Origin: Sisyra terminalis
Taxonomy: Eukaryota; Arthropoda; Insecta; Neuroptera; Sisyridae
Direction: 5' to 3'
Assembly: GCA_958496175.1 (NCBI GenBank)
Contig: OY292275.1
Location: 1,302,001 to 1,366,000 of the forward strand
Length of the DNA stretch: 64,000 nucleotides
Part shown: piece after piece, positions 55,961 through 64,000 of the stretch
Layout: every line of letters begins with the position of its first letter
Numbering within the stretch: position 1 is the first letter of the stretch
Program-made: the position numbers and the translations under genes
The notes under the pieces: model-generated
What the model was told of the DNA's origin: nothing
The model's database searches: none
What the model saw: the letters and a program-made list of their open reading frames with translations, nothing else

Positions 55961-58900
55961 ATTTCGGCTTAGGAAAAGTGGATTTTCTCGCTTCATATAA
56001 ATGTAAGGAAAAACAGAAAACTGTAATAAAAAGATTAGATTCCATGGTTTAACTTGCTCTTATATCTTAACTTTGCTATTTAGGGTAAAAAATTATGAAA
56101 GCAGCAAATTTTATTAAATTTAATTTGGCTAACACCATATTTCTCAAATACGGTAGCTAAGATTTTATACGGGTAATAAGATTAAGCAGACAGAAAACAA
56201 ATGCCTTTCAAACCAGTACCTGTCTATAATCGTAAATTGATGAAATTTCTAATAAATTCTCCAAACATACTCCTAAATCAATATTTCTTGGAAATTCTTC
56301 CAAAATATTAAATGGAAAAAAAATCACTCACCCGTTGCTTCATTCATTTTACAAATGTGGGAAATCTTTCGTATGTCAACAGGTATTTATCTGAAACACA
56401 AAAAGAAACAAACTTCAGTTATTGTCATTAAAAAAAAAAAAACATATAATATTCAAAGAAAACATTTTATGATAAGGCAGCGCATTTAATATTTCCCAGA
56501 CTGGCCGGAATGAATCGTTTTATGAGAAAAGCAATAAAGATGAAGAGCTTTGTCCTTCATTCCCATTAACAAGGAACAGAAAAAAAAAATATTATAATCT
56601 TCCATATTTGAATCGTAAATTACGAGGGCCAATAAATGACAAGTATATTTAGAAGAAAAGCCCACGCACGCACACTATCACCGAAAGGATAAATTAATCA
56701 GACGAAAATAAATTATTCAAAAATCCTTTATTACGTGTCCGTAGGTACATTAAACTTTATTGATCCAAGACATAATTGCGTCATCTCGTTCCACACAAAT
56801 TGGATCAATCAAATGAAGGAAAAAAATAATTAAGAATATTCCTTCGTCAAATTAATGTAGGTATAATTATTTCAGTTGCTATACGAGCAAAACTAGAAAT
56901 TAAAAAGTCGAAAAATATGCATGAAGGAAATGTAAAATTCAAATTTAAATTGCTTTCGTGTGTTTGGAATAATGTTGGTGAATTAATGAGAGCTATAAAG
57001 TATGAAACAAAAACAATAAAGTGATATAACTTTACATCCGCCTGATTTCAACTAATAATCAAAATCTCTGTATAAAAAAAAAGTGCACACATCTAATGTT
57101 ATATAAAAATGTTTGCTTAATATAAGCGAATAAATATAAATAGAGGAAGTGTTTGGCTAAGAAATTGATTTCTGATTGTTATTTATATGGTTTCCTTGAA
57201 AAATTATCATAAATCAACGATAAAAGTTTAATAATTTAAGATTTTTTTTGCAGCAAATAATTTAACAATTTTTTACTATAATTTTTTTGGCTAAACTTCT
57301 TAATACTTTCAATTTCCAACTAATATCCTAATTAATAAAAACAATTTAGAGTAAAAGCAATCAATCATTCTTTTTTTCCATCCTCAAAAAATCAACTTTC
57401 ATGTATACTTTCTTCAATAAAAAAATTAATCATCAAATTAAAATTTTAAAAGCTTCACTTGCAGCAAATACAAAATGGGAAATGCATTGTTCTTCTGGAA
57501 TGATAAATACAGGAGAACAAATATTTACAAAATCCTTTGGGATATCCATTTCCTCGATTCAAACTAATAGACATTTCAAAATGGAAAAGTATTGTTCACC
57601 ATATCCTCTGCTATTGATTCGAAGCAAATGTGCATTGCAAATATTGATAGTCAAACAATTGATTATGAATAATTTTCAAATGAATTTACATAATTAAATA
57701 GATTATAATATCCATTGCATATAATGAGGTAACGTCAATCTCGGGTTGCATATGCACACCTAATCATATATGAATTTAATATGGTTCAATATACATATTA
57801 TATGCATGTAAGTTAAAAGGTTAATTGATTTCATAACAAGTTCTTCCCATTACAAAGAAAATACAAAGTCTTGTTCGGGTTTTTTTTTTTATTCTTGAGA
57901 CCAGCCACATTGAAATTACCTAAAAGTTTTTCAAAAAAGAATTAATAATTCAACAACAGTATGTAATTATAAGTATTTCCATTCCAATTTAGAAGTTACA
58001 CCTACATAAATGAGGCCTAGTTTTCAGACAATGGAAATTTTTAAAAGGCAAATCTTTTAAGTATTTGTAGTATAAGTATTAAGTATTTGAAAACTGCACT
58101 TGTGTCTAATGAAGGGATTTTACCTTGTTTTTATTGTTTATCATCTAAGATAATTGAACACTTAATCTTACACTCCCAACCCCTATAGTAAGGAAATTTT
58201 ATAAATGAGGATGACAACCTTTATCGTATTTTTTTTCAGTACCTATTGAAGATATCTTCTTGAAAATGAAACTATACATGGCTTATTATAATATATATTT
58301 TTTTAAATTTAGCAACATTAGAAAAAGTAAAAAATGGGAAATATATTTTTTGGAGGTGATTTTTTATAGCAACCTTTAAAGTGACGTCCAACAAAAAACA
58401 TATATCTTAAATTTTAATTAAATAGCTATCATAAGTTAAAAAATTGGTCGAATTAGTGGAACAAGTTTAAAGAAAATCAATTTTTACCAAATCCTACATT
58501 AACATCTGTGCACTCTATATCTATCATCTAAAATAAGTTCTTAAAACATGTAATTGTCAACAAAATTATAAAATATCAACTATAAACATATGCAATTTGA
58601 TGCTATTATACTATAAGAATTTCATTTTCACTGTATAATATTCTGAACTACTAACTTCCACTTATGGCAAAATCATTTTGCAAAATAGCCGGAATTTTAA
58701 ATAATACTTTTCATAGAATATTGAACTCTGATGTCCAACTTGGTTGATGTCGATAATCAAAAATTAGCTGAATACAATGCAAAAATTAGTTAAAAATAGT
58801 AGATAACTTTTTAGGAAACTATCATCAACTAGTGCAATGAATTTTTCCAGAATTGAGGAAAACTGACCTTAAAATATTATATACAGGCACTTATTAATTA

Positions 58901-59000
58901 TCATAAGCAGTATGTTACCATGAATTCAAAGATTTTGCGATAATATTATAAAAGTAAGGCCACAAAAAAGGCATATTAATAGCAAAACATATAACTACAT
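55961..59000. other. Unique region
   Basis: No gene recognised. A 98-codon frame at 57401-57697 has a mixed composition but no known domain and no recognisable splice context. 57700-57830 is rich in ATGCATAT-type words. Confidence 0.4.
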
Positions 59001-60306
59001 ATTAGACTGATTCAAAAAAAAATTATGATTTTTTTTTCCTTAATTAAAACGAAAATATTGTTGGGAATAGCAAAAAAAAATCCTGTGAAAGTTTAAGCAC
59101 TTACTATTTATTATTAAGAGATCCGCATCGCAAATTTCGATTTTCCATTTAAATAACATGGGAACAATATTCTCTTGCATTTTGGAATTTTATAGCTCAC
59201 GTTGGTGACAATATTTCGGAATGACCAAGGCATATTCTTGTAGAAAATTGAACGATCTACAAAAAAGGTCTTGTACATGTTTTTGATATATTTCTTTCTT
59301 CAAAAGTTATTCGAGGTCAAAGTTGAACTAAAGAGAAATTTTAATATTTTTTCAATTTTTTGCCGCAACCATCAATTTTATGAGAAAAATTAATAGGACA
59401 TTTTTTGTAGAGCATTTTTTTCCTTTAACTAATCTCTATAAAAGTTTTTGATATTTTGCACAGGTCCTAAGTTATTTGCATTAAACTGAAAATTCCCTAA
59501 GTTAGTATATTTTTAACATAAAAATTATTTTTTTTATTTTAATTTATTAACTTAGGACCTGTGAAAAATATTAAAAACTTTTATAGAGATAAGTTATAGA
59601 AAGAAAAGTGCTCTACAAAAAATGTCCTATAAAATTTTCTCTTAAAATTGATGGTTGCGTCAAAAAATTGAAAAAATATTAAAATTTTTCTTTAGTTCAA
59701 CTTTGACCTCGAATAACTTTTGAAGGAATAAATATATCAAAAACTTGTCGGGGACGTTTTTTGTAGATCGTTCAATTTTCTACAAGAATATACCTTGTAT
59801 TATATTTTTAATATAAAAATTATTTTTTTTACTTTAATTAAATAACTAAGGACCTGTGAAAAATATCAAAAACTTTTACAGAGATAAGTTATAGAAAAAA
59901 AGTGCTCTAAAAAAATGTCCTATAAAATTTTCTCATAAAATTGATGGTTGCGTTAAAAAGTTGAAAAAATATTAAAATATATTTTTAGTTCAACTTTGAC
60001 CTCGAATAACTTTTGAAGGAATAAATATATCAAAAACTTGTCCAAGACCTTTTTTGAAGATCGTTCAATTTTCTACAAGAATATACCTTGGTCATTCCGA
60101 AATATTGTCACCAACGTGAGCTATAAAATTCCAAAATGCAAGAGAATATTGTTCCCATGTTATTTAAATGGAAAATCAAAATTTGCGATGCGGCACCTCT
60201 TAATATTAATATTAACTGCTTAAACTTTCACAAGATTTTTTTTTGTCATTCCCAACCATATTTTCGATATAATTTAAAAACAAAAATCTATTTTTTTTTT
60301 GAATCA

Positions 60307-60312
<6 letters not shown>
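59001..60312. mobile_element. B3: complete long-palindrome element
   Basis: The ends ATTAGACTGATTC and GAATCATTCTAAT are inverted, giving both termini of the family. The left arm 59001-59510 is mirrored by two successive inverted arms, 59545-59800 (partial) and 59815-60312 (full), so the inner half is duplicated. It shares GCATCGCAAATTTCGATTTT, CTACAAAAAAGGTCTTGTAC and GACCTCGAATAACTTTTGAA with B1 and B2. The transcript would be a hairpin of about 500 bp. The 61-codon frame in the right arm is a by-product of repeat identity. Confidence 0.9.

Positions 60313-60362
<50 letters not shown>
60305..60362 (+). repeat. (AT)n microsatellite
   Basis: About 25 AT dinucleotides directly at the right end of B3. 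The element may have inserted into a pre-existing AT tract. Confidence 0.95.
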
Positions 60363-60365
<3 letters not shown>

Positions 60366-63300
60366 TTCGGTTTAACTGAAAAATTCTTTGGTCGTTACAA
60401 GATTTGATCTTATTTAAACCTAAAAAAAACGGAAATTATTTTTTTAAGAAAATTGCATGTGATTTAGTACCTACTTTTATCGAATAACTGGAAATTTCCC
60501 AAAAAAAATAGATAAGCGCATTGGAAATGGACCAAAATTGGTTAATACAGTGAATCCTTGCCAACGAGGATCTCAAGGAACTTACAGGAACTTTTCATTA
60601 TCATTATTCAAGTTTGAAATGATAGTTTTCCTATTTAAAAGGGTTTCGTCAACAAGTATGAGAAAAAATAGAATATTTGTAAACAAATGTTCCATAACTT
60701 GCCTTAATTGTCCGAACTATTTATCTACAATGTCTCAAATTAAAAAATATTGAGGAACATAAGATTTTTAATGCAAATTGTAGTAATCAAAAGCCAAAGT
60801 TTTTTAAATATCCAGAATCCATTTATCCCATTATGGCAATGTACTGAAGTTTTTCAAGGAAAACTTAATGAAAACTTTTATCATAGCACTACAGGACAGT
60901 TGTACATAAAATTTAAAAAAAAATTGGCTTCTAAGACTTTCTGGTTTCCCCATCAACGTTGGAGGATAACATCAGCTCAAGGGATAGTTTTTCCAAGGTA
61001 ATAAAATCCATACAATTTTTCTTCTTTATGGAACACATGCTCTAAAATTATGGAATAAATTATATAATTTGCAAAATTTAAAATATTTTATTAAAATAAA
61101 TAATTTCACCTGAACTTTGATGGATTATATTATAGCATGTCTAACCCCGGAAATCAAGTTAACCAACAAAAAATTTTTGAAGCACATGATCGAGGAACAA
61201 CAATTAAATATTGAAATATTGAAAATTTGAAAATCAATTTACGTTAATTTTATTTGGATAGTGGAAAATTCATTGAAGCCGGCATTAAATCTTAGTTTAA
61301 CGGCCATGTTTGGTAAAGTTAAACATAACCTAAAATTATAAAAAAATTCATTGTTATGAATGAATTATAAAAGTAATTCTTCGATACTTTACCAAATTAA
61401 TAATGAACAATCGATTTAACAAACTATACACAGATTGAATTATTTAAATTCCCGGAAAACTAAAGTTTATTTTACTAAAGTAATTTGATTTCAAACTTAT
61501 CAATCTAAAATTTTACATATGGCGCCAACGATAAACTCAGAAGACAAGTTAGCCAACCTAACACACTTGAAAATTAAAATTTACTAAATCAATCGTTCAT
61601 TTGTGAAGAATGTATTTAAAATGACGATTTAAATTATCTTTGAAAATAAAAAACGGGAATGATTGCTTTTTTAATTAATTTCACTGAAATAGTAGTTATC
61701 TCATCCAACAAAATAAGATTCATTTTCCGGGTTCCGGAAAATCGAAAATCCCCCATTAGGATAACTAGGGGAATTTCGTCATAATAAAAACTCATTAAAA
61801 GGCGGTCTTTTCAAAACTTTTTCCTAAACCATTTTTCTATAAGCTTTTACCATTACTCAGCCGTAAATAATTATCTAACATTTTTTTGACTCCATAAATA
61901 TTAGGTGATTATTTATTCATTGTACACATTTGTATGACATGTCCACGAAAACAAGCAATCCCTGTGGGATATTTAGCCTATTTTTATTTGATTCTCCAAT
62001 TTCATTCTCTCGTTTTTTTTTTATCGCTCACCAACATCTTAATCAGTACCGGCTTTACCCAGAAATGATAAATTGTCTCAAACTCTTCATTTTTCTTTTT
62101 TTTTTTTTTTTTTTTAGTTGTCGGAGTAAAAAAAATATAATTAATTAAACAGCCGCTTGAATTAATTGACCACATTTCATTTCTTTGAATTTTGTAATGA
62201 ATTAGTTGTGTTTGAAATTGGATAGGAAATTATATATCCTTAAAAGTTTCAAAATTTAGTTATATTGTAAGTAGAATTGATTTTTTTCTAATCGTTAAAA
62301 TCTTTTAAGTCATAATTTTTTTGCAATAAATCTTTTTATATAGGTGTGAAAGTTCATGAAGTATCCACTTGATTTATCATGCTTTTTTTTGACATAAAAA
62401 TAATGGAAAATAAAATGTCCTCTTGAAATTTTCTATTGTTCAAAATTGCGGAAAACAATAAGGAAATATACAATGGTTTTTATTGACGCATCAGGTTTAA
62501 GGTGAAATTATTAAAATAGATACAAGATTTTTCAATTAATCATATATCAATCATGCCAACAATAGAATTAAAGTTCAATGGCCTTAATAAAACTTTCATT
62601 ATCATTGGCTTGGAACCAAGCCAAGAAAACCCATTGAATTTATATGAAAATTAAAAGTTTGAAAAGGTATCAAGTGTATAACATTGACCCAATTCCATCA
62701 ATATTCATATCCAATCAAAGAAAACCAACGAAACTAATCATTTTCTTCGGGAAAAATAAAAGGAAGACATTTACGTATTGTCATAGAAGTCATTGGCCTT
62801 GTGATTTTAATAATGACGGATATTATTACGGCATAGAGTAGCGCTAATGAGTGTGGGCTGGCAAAGGGCCTAGAAAATCATTGGGGTCATTAATTAGCCG
62901 CCAACCTTACCAATTCTCATCCAAAACCATCAGTGCTCATTGTGCTAATATAATTATTCGTAATGAATTCAGAAAGTTGCCAATTAAGGGACACATAAAA
63001 TGTAAAGTGTTTCAAACGGAATTATTGTGCAAACAATTATGGAACTAATTAACATTCTAGATTGCCCTCTATCAATTGAAAACTTTTCGTCACTACTTTC
63101 AATTGAAAAATATTCCTCCAAAGAAAAAAAAATGAGAAAAATTGGTCAATTTTGTTAATGATCTCAAAACCGTCAAAGAAATTCGGTTATGATTCAGCTA
63201 ATTTCTGTATATATATATCAATTAAGCAAAAACGAGAGATGAATTGAAAAAAACAACAATCTCTAAAGTATTTCCGTTCAATGTCAACGAACTCGCAAAT

Positions 63301-63773
63301 GATGCAACCTACATTAAACATTTCTTTTCAAAAAATTTCATTGTTTAGTCAAATCAATCCCAAAGGGTCTAGCAGGATCCACATGGCCAGTTGGGCCCCA
63401 AATAGGAACCTATATCGAAACTTATGTCAAAATATCGGCTTTATATACAAACACATTTTATATACTTTTCGCGACCAAATTCCTCTTTGACCTGGAGATA
63501 TGGGCAAAAATGTCCTCCAGCATGACTATTTTTTAAAGTTATATATCTCAAAAACTAATTACGCTAGAGAAGTCAAACCAATGCGAGGCTGTAGATTATT
63601 TTACAGAGTATATCATATATTTTTTTGAAATTTTTCGAAAAAAAAAAAAATTATAAAAAAAAAAATCCAAAAAACAAATGAAATAATTTTTTTCTATGTG
63701 TTCTCTGAAAATGACAATCACGAAAAAAAAATATTTTATGCTTCCAGATGAGCACTATAACTCATAAAAATTG
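60363..63773. other. Unique region, possible conserved non-coding block
   Basis: No gene recognised. 62570-63060 is clearly more complex than its surroundings, with the dyad GGCTTGGAACCAAGCC (62608-62623), GTCATTAATTAGCCGCC and TTGTGCAAACAATTATGG. A candidate enhancer by composition only. A T-run of about 17 lies at 62098-62116. Confidence 0.35.
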
Positions 63774-63893
63774 CGTGAAAAAATAGTTGGTGCAACACTT
63801 TGAAAAAAAATAAAATGTAATTTACGCCTACTAATATACCTCGGTTTTATTTTTTTTTCGAAGTGTTACACCAACTTTTTTTTCACAAACCTT
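63774..63893. mobile_element. Small hairpin repeat
   Basis: GTGAAAAAATAGTTGGTGCA and ACACTTTGAAAAAAAATAAA are mirrored by TTTTATTTTTTTTTCGAAGT and GTTACACCAACTTTTTTTTC: arms of about 42 bp around a roughly 30-bp loop. A GTTGGTGAAA word recurs at the very end of the window, so more of the family may lie beyond. Confidence 0.6.
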
Positions 63894-64000
63894 CAATAAA
63901 AAATAGGCCACATATAGGAGCAAAACATATATTTTTTTCATAATTGTAAGTCTAAAAAGTATAAACAAAAGAATTTTAAATTTCGAAAAAGTTGGTGAAA

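Noticed and set aside
57401..57697. 98-codon frame as a small gene
   Set aside because: No recognisable family and no upstream or downstream gene signals.
60038..60223. 61-codon frame shared by B1 (minus) and B3 (plus), residues such as DRSIFYKNIPWSF
   Set aside because: Conserved only because the arms of the repeat are conserved. B2 breaks it, and no codon bias or domain is visible.

Overview
This 64 kb window is strongly AT-rich animal DNA. It has no operons, no ribosome-binding sites and no recognisable intact protein-coding gene. The repeat content (hAT-type termini, foldback MITEs, Jockey-like LINE debris, hammerhead-bearing palindromes of the kind known from Penelope-like elements, and the ACTAG...CCCGYGA interspersed motif) points to an arthropod, most likely an insect. 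The order cannot be fixed from the sequence. The window looks intergenic or deep intronic. The only protein-like remnants are a broken LINE reverse transcriptase (29825-30057) and an 84-codon open stretch inside a foldback element (38641-38895, minus).

Layout. 36-3503: two degenerate hammerhead palindromes (A1, A2), a CpG-denser patch (about 1780-1955) and a hairpin MITE (2462-2710). 4060-6600: a satellite of about 169 bp monomers split by a long-palindrome element (B1). 9860-13615: a tandem array of about 500 bp units, each carrying a TGCAACCACTTGTTTGC / GCAAACAGGTGGTTGCA inverted pair. 14548-16070: a cluster of A elements and a B relative. 18382-19220, 21108-23863 and 25615-26605: further B elements, one invaded by two A elements. 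26687-27059: two different small MITEs back to back. 28856-29171: a pre-miRNA-like hairpin and a head-to-head hammerhead palindrome. 29825-32070: LINE debris, a 0.55 kb direct duplication and a TTAA-flanked element. 35359-35662: a short hAT MITE. 38217-39679: a 1.46 kb foldback with a second MITE nested inside. 40952-41706 and 47795-48464: a Helitron-like pair. 43520-45544: a mixed block with a hAT end and the best A element (A8). 50580-51855: another foldback. 55415-55960: a short tandem array. 59001-60312: the complete B element followed by an (AT)n tract. The remaining stretches are low-complexity or unique AT-rich DNA. A few have denser, palindrome-rich sequence that could be regulatory.

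Main result. Two unrelated repeat families carry what reads as type I hammerhead self-cleaving ribozymes: the CTGANGA core, a perfect stem II hairpin, GAA, a self-complementary short stem III (ATACGTAT or ACGT), a permitted cleavage nucleotide, and a pairing stem I. There are about 18 copies in the window. At least three look structurally intact. All well-preserved copies share one extra A between A9 and G10.1. One copy (A8) has an exact 12-bp target duplication and a one-sided truncation, which suggests retrotransposition rather than cut-and-paste movement. Everything here was read by eye, and no alignment, folding or database search was run.
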